This document shows, piece by piece, positions 35,685-44,613 of a DNA stretch of 64,000 nt. Each line of letters starts with the position of its first letter. The stretch's first letter is position 1. The position numbers were made by a program, and so were the translations under genes. The stretch spans positions 462,501 through 526,500 of the forward strand of contig NZ_JACJUO010000003.1 of assembly GCF_014397025.1 (NCBI RefSeq), written 5' to 3'. The notes beneath the pieces are model-generated. The model searched no databases. It saw only the letters and a program-made list of their open reading frames with translations, and was not told where the DNA came from. Origin of the DNA: Ochrobactrum sp. Marseille-Q0166. GTDB lineage: Bacteria > Pseudomonadota > Alphaproteobacteria > Rhizobiales > Rhizobiaceae.

Positions 35685-37046
35685 TCAACCTGCTCTCATT
35701 ACATTGGTCGAATTCTGGTTGAGCTCGATACCGCCATCTTTGCCTACAAGTACCGTACCGCCCAGGTTCGCTAAATGTCTGCCAAATGCGCAATTGGTCT
35801 CGAAAGCGAAAGACATTCCTTCTTGTAACGGCAGGTCTCGCCATGTTGTCGGAAGGCGCCCTATAGACCCGTAGGCTGCAGCTTCTGGGAGTGACTCCGG
35901 ACCGGGTGCGGAACCAAAACCGATCGGCCCGTAAGGGTTGATGCTGTGGATGAGCGGATGAACGTGCCATCCGCCTGATGCAAGCAGGGGCGCTTCCATA
36001 ATGTCCACAACCTCTCCGAATGTCCGCCCCGGGCGCAATGATTTCAGTCCTTCTTCATAACAGGCTCTGGCAACGGCGGCGGCGCGCTCAAAGTCGGGAT
36101 GTGCCTTGCCGACAGTAATCGCGGGCTGGTGCTGCGTTTCATACATTCCATAGAACGCGAAAACCTCAGCAAGTACCACGTCCCCTTCTTCAATAATTCT
36201 TGGTGGTTGAGCCCTATAGGTCCAGGCAGCGGGTCCCCATCCTATGAATTCCCGGCCGGATCCAAAGAGTATTTCGGCGGTGAAACCTGCATTACGCAAA
36301 CATTCTGCAGTTGTTGCTGCCACAATATCCGCTTCATTTACACCGGGCCGGGTCGCAACTCTCATCGCTTCACACATCTTCTCCCCAATCCCGGCAGCAT
36401 GGCGAATAAGGGACAGTTCCTCTTGGCTGTGTGCTGCTGTAAGCATGAAATATTCGCGGTATACCGGCTTAAACTCTGCCTTGGGAAACGCCTCCTTTAC
36501 TGCGCTCCAGATGCCGTACGGAATTGCACCGTCGAAATAAAAGGGCGGGTATGGCTCGAGGCCGATCACTCCAATCTTCCCGGTCAGCCCGATGCGGTTA
36601 AGAATTGAGACGAGATGGGCGCCGTTTTTGCCCACATAAATCTGTTCAGGTTCAAGCCACTGCTGATCACCTCGAAGCCGGGCCTGCATATGGTCCGAGA
36701 CGGCCATCGGTGCGAAGGCAAGCACTATTGGCGGCTCATCGCCCTTGAATATGACGATAGAGCCCAATCGGTCATTGGTGAAATAGCTATCGGGAGAGAA
36801 AGGTGCCGGCGCGGAGGATTCCCGATCGCCGTAAACGATGAGGCCATCGACGCCAGCCACATTCATAATCTTGCGAGCGATGTTCCAGCGTCTGTCGCGT
36901 TCGGAAAGCGAAAGACGTGGTGCACCTTGAAGGTAGGAAGGTAATGAATTTTCTGGTGAAGGCGACGAATGAGAAGTTGCGTTCGCGGTTTGCAAACCGC
37001 TTAACGCAGCTGCTGCAGACATTCCTAAGAGATCACGGCGGTTCAT
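35685..37046 (-). CDS. M24 family (Xaa-Pro peptidase-like) exported protein
   Basis: A 453-aa protein. The N-terminus MNRRDLLGMSAAAALSGLQTANA resembles a Tat signal. A creatinase-like N-terminal domain (RWNIARKIMNVAGVDGLIVYGD) is followed by a pita-bread domain (about 220-440: SQEELSLIRHAAGIGEKMCEAM, DIVAATTAECLRNAGF, HVHPLIHSINPYGP, FAFETNCAFG). The two metal-binding aspartates of M24 peptidases are not obvious: the usual D-x(10)-D region reads EVFAFYGMYETQHQPAITVG. It may be a non-metallo or non-peptidase member. Confidence 0.8.
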   Translation of the reverse strand: MNRRDLLGMSAAAALSGLQTANATSHSSPSPENSLPSYLQGAPRLSLSERDRRWNIARKIMNVAGVDGLIVYGDRESSAPAPFSPDSYFTNDRLGSIVIFKGDEPPIVLAFAPMAVSDHMQARLRGDQQWLEPEQIYVGKNGAHLVSILNRIGLTGKIGVIGLEPYPPFYFDGAIPYGIWSAVKEAFPKAEFKPVYREYFMLTAAHSQEELSLIRHAAGIGEKMCEAMRVATRPGVNEADIVAATTAECLRNAGFTAEILFGSGREFIGWGPAAWTYRAQPPRIIEEGDVVLAEVFAFYGMYETQHQPAITVGKAHPDFERAAAVARACYEEGLKSLRPGRTFGEVVDIMEAPLLASGGWHVHPLIHSINPYGPIGFGSAPGPESLPEAAAYGSIGRLPTTWRDLPLQEGMSFAFETNCAFGRHLANLGGTVLVGKDGGIELNQNSTNVMRAG

Positions 37047-37361
37047 GGGTTCCTCGTGGAATAAAGATTGACGTGGTTCCATTAATTCATTTGAATGAAT
37101 TAATCAACAATGAAGGTGAAAAGGCCCTTGCGGTAATGCGAACGTGAGGCTGTTATCTGAAAGTGGAAATGCGTGGATCAGTTCGGCGGTAGCATTGCCA
37201 CATCTGTTGGGATGGCCGTTGAGAAAAATTTGGTCGATGATACTAAAATTCTTTATGTAGAATATCGTATTTTAGGTAGAATTCTGAATAGCGTCGGCGT
37301 TCGATCAATGTTGTTCGGGTTGTGAACGTCAAATATCTATCTCGTCTTCAAGGTTCTCACC
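37047..37361. promoter_or_regulatory. Divergent gap between M24 and IclR genes
   Basis: The 315-bp gap holds a palindrome ATTAATTCAT (37081-37090) with ATGAATTAAT (37095-37104) close upstream of the M24 gene, and an AT-rich block (37245-37290) with GTAGAATAT and GGTAGAATTC that recalls the block before the carbamoylase gene. Promoters for both genes must lie here. Confidence 0.5.
37081..37104. promoter_or_regulatory. 24-bp AT-rich palindrome before the M24 gene
   Basis: Ten-base arms ATTAATTCAT and ATGAATTAAT surround TTGA, 35 bp upstream of the M24 start. Candidate operator for the IclR regulator or another repressor. Confidence 0.6.
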
Positions 37362-38264
37362 ATGACACCTTCGCGATCACCTTTGGCCACTGGACCAGGT
37401 TCTCCTTCGCAGGCGCCTGAAGAGCTCAGCCACGACGGTAGCCACTGGATAGTCACAGCCAATCCCGGTGGAAGGCGCAAGCTGGGCCTCGGTCTGGTGC
37501 CGGCTCTGGATAAGGCTATCGCGGTCATAGAATATTTGAACTGGCAGCCGGGCGAGCAGACAACACTTGCCAATATCTCCTCTGCGTTGGAGATTACCAA
37601 GAGCCATTGCCATTCGATCCTGAAGACTCTTCAGCACCATGGCTGGCTGCGGTTTGATGAGCGCGCAAAGACGTATACCTTGCATCCTGGGCTTCTCGGC
37701 AGCGTGTCGAAGCTGCTGGCAGTTTCAACGATCGAGATCATCCGGACCGAAATTTCTGCTTTGGTGTCTGCCTTTCACCTTCCCTGTGTGGTTTCGCAAC
37801 CCATGCCGGACCATACATTTATGCTCGTTGACAAGATTCATGATCCGATGCGTATGGAGGTCTCTCTACCGATCGGATTTCGATATCCGCGAGATGCCTC
37901 TGCACAGATGCGTGCCTATCTGGCCTGGATGCCGGAGGAAAAGATCCGGGACTGGTTCAAAGATTGGGTACCGGTCCAGTACACTACTTCATCGTTGATG
38001 ACGGAAATTGACGTCTTTGCTGAACTGCAAGCGACGCGCCTGCGGGGGTATGCAAGAAGCTGCTCTGAGTTTACGGACGGACTGATGGCGCTTGCGTTAC
38101 CAATTTTCGGCAAGAATGGCGATGTGGAGTTTATAATCAACTGCCCGGCACCAATGGAAGTTATGAGTGCGCTTGAGGATGACGTGGCAGCTGCGATGAG
38201 GCGGGCTGTGCAGCATATCCATCAACAGACTCTGGCTCGTCTGCCGAGCGATTTTGTCAGGTAA
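37362..38264 (+). CDS. IclR family transcriptional regulator
   Basis: A 300-aa regulator. After a 40-residue leader the winged helix-turn-helix reads LDKAIAVIEYLNWQPGEQTTLANISSALEITKSHCHSILKTLQHHGWL. The effector domain follows from about residue 115 (LVDKIHDPMRMEVSLPIGFRYP, GYARSCSEFTDGLMALALPIFG). IclR proteins usually control catabolic genes next to them. It stands between the divergent M24 gene and the downstream carbamoylase gene and is a candidate regulator of both. Confidence 0.9.
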   Translation: MTPSRSPLATGPGSPSQAPEELSHDGSHWIVTANPGGRRKLGLGLVPALDKAIAVIEYLNWQPGEQTTLANISSALEITKSHCHSILKTLQHHGWLRFDERAKTYTLHPGLLGSVSKLLAVSTIEIIRTEISALVSAFHLPCVVSQPMPDHTFMLVDKIHDPMRMEVSLPIGFRYPRDASAQMRAYLAWMPEEKIRDWFKDWVPVQYTTSSLMTEIDVFAELQATRLRGYARSCSEFTDGLMALALPIFGKNGDVEFIINCPAPMEVMSALEDDVAAAMRRAVQHIHQQTLARLPSDFVR

Positions 38265-38670
38265 ACAAGCGACATTCCAAAGTCACGTCGGCTGGACATT
38301 ATATAAGTGCCGCAATCTCATCGGGCATGCGCCAGCATTTTTGTATTCGCGCTCCGGCATCGCCAAGGCATGGGGTGGTCCAGTAATGCATGCGAGGTGT
38401 GAAAAGTGCTCCAATGTGACATTTCGGCTGATGAGCTTTGTTTGTAATCGTCATCGATGTTGAAAACGAAAATTCTCTTGACAGGAAAACATCAGAAGAT
38501 TCTATTATTTCTCATACAGAATATAATTCTATATAGAGAACAAGAGAAGATTGAAAAGCGGCGGGCACAGGTGATGTGCGGAGCGATCTCTCCGGTCGCA
38601 CAGAAACCCATGAGCTTCGAATAGCAGATAATTCAAGTCACGATCATAGCCCTACAACGGAGCAAGTAGA
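38265..38670. promoter_or_regulatory. Gap with candidate promoter of the carbamoylase gene
   Basis: No gene is supported in this 406-bp gap. It holds TTGACA (38478-38483) and TCTATTAT (38501-38508), a reasonable -35/-10 pair, followed by an AT-rich block with ACAGAATAT and AATTCTATATAGAG (38516-38537). The latter resembles the block upstream of iclR, so both may carry binding sites of the same regulator. Confidence 0.5.
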
Positions 38671-39651
38671 ATGACGCGTGTCCTTAGGATTGCAGCAGCA
38701 CAAATGGGCCCGGTCAATTCCGGCGAGCCCCAGACTGAAACAGTTGGTCGGTTATTGGCTCTCCTTGATCAGGCGGCGGATAAAGGGTGCGATATAGCGG
38801 TCTTTCCGGAACTGGCACTGTCGACCTTTTTTCCCAGATCGTATCTTCTCAATATTTCCGACGCGGACGGTTTTTACGAGCACATCATGCCGAGCACGGA
38901 TGTGCAGCCATTGTTTGATCATGCCAAACGTCGCCGCATTGGCTTCAGCCTTGGTTATGCAGAGATTGCGAATGAGGGTGAGAATACGCATCGTTACAAC
39001 ACCCAGATCCTTGTCGACAGGGATGGCCGAATTGTATCCAAGTATCGAAAAGTGCATCTGCCGGGGCATACCGATCATCGACCCGACGACCCGTTCCAGA
39101 ATCTCGAAAAATACTATTTCGAGGTCGGCAATCTAGGCTTCCCAGTGGTAGATGCCTTCGGCGGTCGGATAGGCATGTGCATTTGCAATGACCGTAGGTG
39201 GCCCGAAACCTATCGCATGATGGGCCTGCAAGGAGTTGAGCTGATCACGCTGGGATATACGACACCAATTTATAATCCACGAGCAAAGCAATCCCCCGAA
39301 CTGCGCATGTTTCAGAGTAGGCTGTGTATGCAGGCAGGCGCTTACCAAAACTCTACGTTCGTCGTGGGTGTCGCCAAAGCCGGCAAGGAAGATGGTGTCG
39401 ACCTGATGGGGGGATCATGCATCATACATCCGGATGGTCGCGTTATCGCCGAGACAACCGGGCTGGATGATGAGATAGCGTTCGCGGATTGCGATTTGGA
39501 CGATTGTGTTAATGGCAAGATGGAGGAGTTTAATTTCGAGCGCAACCGGCGGCCTGAACTATATGATGGCCTGCTCACACCTCACGAGAGCATTCCGTCA
39601 CCGGCAGATATCTTGAAGGCTTCGCGACCATATCGGTCAACCAATCGGTGA
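38671..39651 (+). CDS. N-carbamoyl-D-amino-acid hydrolase-like nitrilase
   Basis: A 326-aa nitrilase-superfamily amidohydrolase. The catalytic triad is visible: Glu 47 (VFPELALSTFFPR), Lys 127 (SKYRKVHLPGH) and Cys 172 (GMCICNDRRWPETYRMMGL). The surrounding sequence matches D-carbamoylase of Agrobacterium as I remember it, including LGYAE, PFQNLEKYYFE and YQN. These enzymes cleave N-carbamoyl-D-amino acids to the D-amino acid, ammonia and CO2. No hydantoinase is nearby, so the natural substrate could be another carbamoyl or amide compound. Confidence 0.87.
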   Translation: MTRVLRIAAAQMGPVNSGEPQTETVGRLLALLDQAADKGCDIAVFPELALSTFFPRSYLLNISDADGFYEHIMPSTDVQPLFDHAKRRRIGFSLGYAEIANEGENTHRYNTQILVDRDGRIVSKYRKVHLPGHTDHRPDDPFQNLEKYYFEVGNLGFPVVDAFGGRIGMCICNDRRWPETYRMMGLQGVELITLGYTTPIYNPRAKQSPELRMFQSRLCMQAGAYQNSTFVVGVAKAGKEDGVDLMGGSCIIHPDGRVIAETTGLDDEIAFADCDLDDCVNGKMEEFNFERNRRPELYDGLLTPHESIPSPADILKASRPYRSTNR

Positions 39652-39795
39652 GGAGGCAAGCTCATGAAGGGCACAGCCCGCGCTGAGTGGTCAGGGAACA
39701 TTGCTCGATACTGCCGTGAATCTCAGAGGCTTTCGAGCTCGTCGTAACTTAGCGACATTGATGGTTGGTTTGAGTGATCCAAGCGACAGGACGTG

Positions 39796-40296
39796 CTATG
39801 GACTTTCCGAAACCGAAATGAACTTTGATCTGCCGCTGGAATTTCCTCCAGAACGGAAAGTCCGCCCACTGGTGACGGTATCATCGGCTTCCTCAACCCC
39901 TGCCAATTCGCGGCGTCCGTCCGGGTGTTCCTTGATAAGCAAGCGCTCGGGGGTATCGTCCTCGCTGTAGCAGCTCTCTCGGCCGGCGGCCATATGGGCG
40001 CGAGCGGCGCGTTTTGGACTGAAGGGCATATACTCCGACGATGCCAGGAGTCGTCCGTCGTCCCGATGACGGGCGACAAAATGTAGCTCACGCCTCTCTT
40101 CAATCGCGGGAAGCCAAGAGCGCCATGCATCGGCGCAACCTCTTCGGGTGGTGGTGGTTCCCAAGCCATAAACCGGGTGATTTCTGGAGAGATGCAAGCG
40201 AAAACCTCGCTTGCATCTTCTGGTTTGAAAGGACGGATGGTTGTTCGAGTCGTCGATAATCAATGTCTCGTATAAGGGGGCCTTGTGAGTTGTCAC
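39796..40296 (-). CDS. Hypothetical protein
   Basis: A 166-aa minus-strand frame. The central part (ERRELHFVARHRDDGRLL, SSEYMPFSPKRAARAHM, DTPERLLIKEHPDGRREL) has protein-like codon use with GC-rich third positions; the first 50 and last 20 residues look less natural. No family is recognised. A second minus frame overlaps it, so a frameshift within a once longer gene is possible. Confidence 0.4.
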   Translation of the reverse strand: MTTHKAPLYETLIIDDSNNHPSFQTRRCKRGFRLHLSRNHPVYGLGTTTTRRGCADAWRSWLPAIEERRELHFVARHRDDGRLLASSEYMPFSPKRAARAHMAAGRESCYSEDDTPERLLIKEHPDGRRELAGVEEADDTVTSGRTFRSGGNSSGRSKFISVSESP

Positions 40297-40326
40297 AAAA
40301 CTCTCAAAACTTCACAGTAACAGGCA

Positions 40327-41487
40327 TTAGGGCTTCTGCGAATCCATGATGTGTCTGTCTGCGATGGTCAAAATCACCGCAATAGCCAAGGTGACGCCAA
40401 ACACCAGCATAGTTCGGGCCGATCCTGCGATTTCAAGCTGCATCGCCGCGACGGGCAGAACCGCGAGAATAGTCAGATTATTGAGGCTTTCCGAAACCGC
40501 CAGCACCTGACCTTTGTCGTCTTCGCTTCGAGTGGCGAGCATTGAAGTGCTGGTCGGTGCGGCAAGTCCGAGCGCAAAGCCCCAAACGGTAAGGCACGCC
40601 AGTCCACCCTCCAGCGGCAATGGCGCGATCATGAACGTGCCAATCGCCATGATCAGGAATAGCAACGCGGCCATGAGCGTTCGTTCGTCTCCTCGAAAGA
40701 GGCGGACAGCCCGTCCGACCCCGAGATTGCCGAGCAGAAGTCCTAGGCCAAATGCGGAGACTGAGATGCCAACGATTCCGACGCTGAGGCCATGACGCTG
40801 TCGTAGCACCTCGCCGGCGAGCAGGAAGCCTGCGACGGCCGTGCCGTTCCAAAGTCCTTTAGCGACTAAAGGGCGTGTAATGCTTCCCTCTGCGATCCAG
40901 CCAAGTTGCCGCCTGTTTGTTTCGGAATGGTGGGCTTTGCTTTTCGGGATTGCACGCCGGGCAACGGCGAATGTCGTCAAGCACCCGGCAGCAGTCGTAA
41001 GGAAGGGTGCGCGCCAATCGAACGCTTCCGTCAGGATGCCTGCAATCACGGGGCCAGCCACAATTCCGGTCGTCATCCCGACCATGACCGCGCCCATGGC
41101 TGCGGATTGCCGACGCGCGTGGATAATGTCGGCCACCAACGCAAAGGCTGTGGGGATGAGCGCCGCCGATGCCAAGCCGCCGAATATCCGCAACGCGATT
41201 GCAGCGCCGAAACTGGGTGCTACCGTTAATGCGAGCCCATCGATCGTGAACAGAACAAGCGAGACCAGCAGGAGGCGGCGGCGGTCGATACGATCAGACA
41301 GAAAGCCGAAGATCGGCGCCGCAACGGCATAGGAGAGGGCGTAGCTGGACACGAGCCAGGAGGCGTGTGCCGGTGTCGTATCGAAGGCGGTTGCCAAAGG
41401 CGAAAGCATTGTCGAAAGCATGAATTCGGTTGCTCCGACAAAGAAGACCGTGAGAGCAAGGGCAGGTAAAAGGAATCGTGAGGGCAC
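40327..41487 (-). CDS. MFS transporter, DHA1-like
   Basis: A 386-aa major facilitator with twelve predicted helices. A GTG start is used because AAGGAGG stands six bases upstream; the product begins PSRFLLPALALTVFFVGATEFML. The motif between helices 2 and 3 is GFLSDRIDRRRLLL, and helix 5 carries GIVAGPVIAG, the antiporter motif C pattern (GxxxGPxxGG) of drug efflux MFS proteins. Substrate unknown. No regulator is immediately adjacent. Confidence 0.88.
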   Translation of the reverse strand: MPSRFLLPALALTVFFVGATEFMLSTMLSPLATAFDTTPAHASWLVSSYALSYAVAAPIFGFLSDRIDRRRLLLVSLVLFTIDGLALTVAPSFGAAIALRIFGGLASAALIPTAFALVADIIHARRQSAAMGAVMVGMTTGIVAGPVIAGILTEAFDWRAPFLTTAAGCLTTFAVARRAIPKSKAHHSETNRRQLGWIAEGSITRPLVAKGLWNGTAVAGFLLAGEVLRQRHGLSVGIVGISVSAFGLGLLLGNLGVGRAVRLFRGDERTLMAALLFLIMAIGTFMIAPLPLEGGLACLTVWGFALGLAAPTSTSMLATRSEDDKGQVLAVSESLNNLTILAVLPVAAMQLEIAGSARTMLVFGVTLAIAVILTIADRHIMDSQKP

Positions 41488-42245
41488 GATTGTCCTCCTT
41501 GAGTAATAAAGCTGGAAGAAAACCGGCGCACGATATTCGCGAGCGGATTCGTGGCACCGGAGCAAAATGGATTGGGAAGTTTAGGAACGTCTTCTAGCGA
41601 CGCGGAAGCAATGCAGGTCCATGGTGGGGCATTGCGATGCGAGTCTGGTAATCAAACTCGCTAGGACCATATAAGTCCAGATATTCAATAGCAGGATGCA
41701 GAAAAATCTCAATGCAGTTTTGCTCTGTCTTTCGATAAAACGGTTGAAACTAGAAGAGTATTGCGGCGGATTTTCCTAAAATTCCGGGACAAATAACGGC
41801 GATTGAGTGGAGCGTGATCGCAAGCCGGACCGCATTTGGACTGCCGGGTTGACGGACGAACTGGTTATCGTAAACTTCATAATGGCGTCCTCGATTGGGG
41901 AGAGACCACCCGTTGCGCCAACCACATCGTTCTTCTCGGCAGACTAGACGCAATGAAGGCGTAGATCGGCTAGCGTCGGCCTGTTTCCTACGGCGGCAAC
42001 TCATCGGTCATGGTCGACGACACTTCCGCCTGGCAGTTCAATGTCGATGCACCGGACAGGGCATCTGTGGCAGACATCACCTACAGTGGGCCGCGCCCCA
42101 ATCAGGAAACCATGAGCGTCCCAGCGAGAGCATTTTGCCTGAGGCAATGCCGGCTCAATTCCTCGGGTCTTATGATAACACAGTTAGAACCTGAAGAAAT
42201 CGATAAGAATGCGTTTGCTTCACTGGGAAATCTGGGCCGGAGCAT
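41488..42245. other. Gene-poor stretch, possible decayed gene
   Basis: No convincing gene in 758 bp. Around 41900-42240 several short frames on the plus strand (for example DDTSAWQFNVDAPDRASVAD and SGPRPNQETMSVPARAF) and one on the minus strand (HYEVYDNQFVRQPGSPNAVR, 41750-42004) have protein-like fragments broken by stops. It looks like relics of genes, but I cannot assign them. Confidence 0.4.
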
Positions 42246-42473
42246 TCATTCTACATCTGTCCGTTTGCTGAGCTGAAGTGCCCTTATGAGTAGAAGGATC
42301 AACACGAGGAAGCCCGATATCCCCTGCAACAATTCTGGCCAGCCGGGACCGAGACTGCTTGAAGCTGCGAGCTTTTGCCAAAGGGCGCCACCGATAACCA
42401 CGTTAATGAGTAGGACGATCAGAAGTGTTAAGAAAACTGGATCGGAGATTATGCGCTTGTTATTCTGCGTCAT
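42246..42473 (-). CDS. Small membrane protein, two helices
   Basis: A 75-aa protein with two helices (VFLTLLIVLLINVVIGGALW and LLQGISGFLVLILLLIRAL) and a charged C-terminus QLSKRTDVE. No family is recognised. It is a plausible independent gene, separated from the MFS gene upstream on the same strand by 189 nt. Confidence 0.5.
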   Translation of the reverse strand: MTQNNKRIISDPVFLTLLIVLLINVVIGGALWQKLAASSSLGPGWPELLQGISGFLVLILLLIRALQLSKRTDVE

Positions 42474-42662
42474 CGGTCTTCATTCCTATTGGGTTTGAGC
42501 ATTGAAATAAATCGAATTTTACAACAAAAACCAATAATTAACGCCCGGTCTGGCTAGAGATGAGGCTGCTGTTGCGAGCGGGCGTCCAGATTGTCAGACG
42601 GGGTGTGATTTCATGACAATAGCCCTCCGCCGGACGGAAACCACCGGCGAAGGGCACAAGGT

Positions 42663-44075
42663 TTACCGCCTTGTTGCGATACCGGCTGTGAGGATGCCAG
42701 TCAGGGTAAGGAGTGCGATTCCCAGGATAACATAACGAGCAGCGTCGATAACGTTTTCGCCCCCAGCGGCCATCAGCGTTCCAGAAAGAGCCGAAGTAAT
42801 AGAGAACGCAATGAGCTGAGTAGTGGTAATAGCCGCTGCCGCTTTTGCTCCTTCCGCGGGATCATCTGTAGCGCTCATGGCAGCGACGCCGAGCAGTGGC
42901 CATGCCAGTCCGATGCCCGCGCCGGCGATGGTCAGAACGGCAGCCCAGATCGCGACCATGGCAATATCGGTTCCGGGGACCTGCAGTAGCCCGTAGGCAA
43001 TGAGGCCGCCCGTCAGGAGGAGTGGACCCAGACGGATGGCACGCCGCTTGCCGGCATCCGACGAAATAGAAACGACGAACAATTGCGCGATGACCCAGGC
43101 GAGAGAAAGGACGGCGCCGAGAAGACCGGCCACAAGGGGCGTAAGGCTGGCGATCTTCTGTGCGAACAGCGGAATGAAAGTTTCGACCATCACACCGGCA
43201 CTGAGTGTGGCAACCGTGATGTAGACCCATTTTAGCGAATTGCCGCGTCGATAGGTGATGTGTGGCAGGATCGTCTCGCGGGAGCGTCGCTCAACGATGA
43301 CGAACAGCGTGAGAAGAACCAAACCTGCTCCTATCATAGTGAAAGTAGGCCATCCAATCGGAACGATTGAACTGAGACTGATAGAGACGATTGCCAGGAT
43401 GAGGGGAACAAGTGAAGCAACGGGCACAGCCGTACGATGCCCGGAACCTTGCATGCCGCCGAAGGAACGCTGAGCGAGTATCGCGAAGGCAAGCGCCGCA
43501 AACGCAAGAGCGCCATAAGCCCAGCGCCATAAACCAAACTCGGCAAAAACGCCGCCCAGTGCCGGACCGAACAGCGTACCGAGGCCCCACATCGCCGACA
43601 CAGCACCGGTTGCGCGTGCCCAGTGACGCTCGGGCAGCGCCGACCGGATGACCGCGTAACCGAGGCCTGCCAGCAGACCGCCGCCCAAGCCCTGTACGAC
43701 ACGACCGAGGATCAATAGTTCCATGCCAGGGCTAGCGGCGTTTCCTGCGGCTCCCACGGCAAATGTAATAAAGCCCAGAACATAGGCCGTTCCTGCCCCC
43801 TTCCAGTCGAGGAGACGGCTTACGAAGAGCGAAGCGACGATAGCGGCGACGACGAAAGATGTTGTTACCCAGGCATAATAATGCTGACCGCCAATATCTG
43901 CCACGATCGACGGCATCAGCGCTGCCGTAAAATAGAGGTTCATAGCGTAAAGGAGAACGCCGCTGGCAAGAACCGTGAGGATGGCAAGATTGCGTCCGGA
44001 AAGAAGGTCAGCCCATGTACTGTTATCAGATCCTGCATTTCCATTGGCGCCTGCAGGTGTTGCTGGTCGTGTCAT
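42663..44075 (-). CDS. MFS transporter, DHA2-like (14 helices)
   Basis: A 470-aa transporter with about 14 hydrophobic segments after a polar N-terminus. Typical motifs are SRLLDWKGAGTAYVLGF (loop 2-3), LGRVVQGLGGGLLAGLGYAVIRSALPERHWARATGAVSAMWGLGTLFGPALGG (motif C and flanks of DHA2 drug antiporters). It lies 23 nt after the DoxX gene on the same strand, and the divergent TetR gene beyond probably represses this two-gene operon. Confidence 0.88.
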   Translation of the reverse strand: MTRPATPAGANGNAGSDNSTWADLLSGRNLAILTVLASGVLLYAMNLYFTAALMPSIVADIGGQHYYAWVTTSFVVAAIVASLFVSRLLDWKGAGTAYVLGFITFAVGAAGNAASPGMELLILGRVVQGLGGGLLAGLGYAVIRSALPERHWARATGAVSAMWGLGTLFGPALGGVFAEFGLWRWAYGALAFAALAFAILAQRSFGGMQGSGHRTAVPVASLVPLILAIVSISLSSIVPIGWPTFTMIGAGLVLLTLFVIVERRSRETILPHITYRRGNSLKWVYITVATLSAGVMVETFIPLFAQKIASLTPLVAGLLGAVLSLAWVIAQLFVVSISSDAGKRRAIRLGPLLLTGGLIAYGLLQVPGTDIAMVAIWAAVLTIAGAGIGLAWPLLGVAAMSATDDPAEGAKAAAAITTTQLIAFSITSALSGTLMAAGGENVIDAARYVILGIALLTLTGILTAGIATRR

Positions 44076-44098
44076 ATCGTAGCTCCGAGAGTAAAGGT

Positions 44099-44461
44099 TC
44101 AGGCGGTCTTGTCGCGCGCGGGCATGTTGAGAACGGTCACGAGGAGAGAAATAGCAAATACAATGATAGGTGCCGCGGAATGGTCGTAGTCACCATGGAT
44201 GAGTGTGGTCAGGGTTGCCGCGGCCATTACAATGGCACCGAGAGCTGCGCCGTAAAGGCGGGTCCTGTATCCGACCAGAAGCAACGCCGCGCAAAGCTCC
44301 AGAAGGGCGGTCAGATAATGGAACCAGTCCGGATAGCCCCAACGGGCATAGGCAGCGGCATTATCGGGTGAAAGGAAGGTGTTGCCGTAGGCGCCGAACA
44401 GGAAAAAGGCAGCAAGTAACCATGCCACGACAGCTTTGAGCGACAGGATGGTTTTATTCAT
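44099..44461 (-). CDS. DoxX family membrane protein
   Basis: A 120-aa protein with four helices: VVAWLLAAFFLFGAYGNTF, WFHYLTALLELCAALLLV, AALGAIVMAAATLTTLI and PIIVFAISLLVTVLNM. The pattern (PDWFHYLTALLELCAALLL) is that of DoxX/DoxX-like proteins. First gene of an operon with the MFS transporter; divergent from the TetR gene. Confidence 0.85.
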   Translation of the reverse strand: MNKTILSLKAVVAWLLAAFFLFGAYGNTFLSPDNAAAYARWGYPDWFHYLTALLELCAALLLVGYRTRLYGAALGAIVMAAATLTTLIHGDYDHSAAPIIVFAISLLVTVLNMPARDKTA

Positions 44462-44533
44462 AATACCCCACTTTCAGCGGAAGCGACCGCGCCGGTTTGA
44501 TCCATCTGGACGAGCGGCGTCTTCCATAATAGA

Positions 44534-44599
44534 TTGAATGACCATTCTAGTTATTTGAAAACCCAACTGATCGTCAAGATAGATCGAACGATCATTCTA
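44534..44599. promoter_or_regulatory. Two related operator candidates between DoxX and TetR genes
   Basis: TTGAATGACCATTCTA (44534-44549) and TCGAACGATCATTCTA (44584-44599) are two copies of an imperfect palindrome GAA(T/C)GA(C/T)CATTC, 50 bp apart in the divergent promoter region. The second abuts the TetR ribosome binding site AAGGAGG. They fit repression of both directions by the TetR protein. Confidence 0.65.
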
Positions 44600-44613
44600 T
44601 TTAAGGAGGCAAC

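Noticed and set aside
38254..38463. 69-aa plus-strand ORF after iclR
   Set aside because: No ribosome binding site, overlaps the iclR stop, composition unlike a protein; the region is better explained as promoter and leader of the carbamoylase gene.
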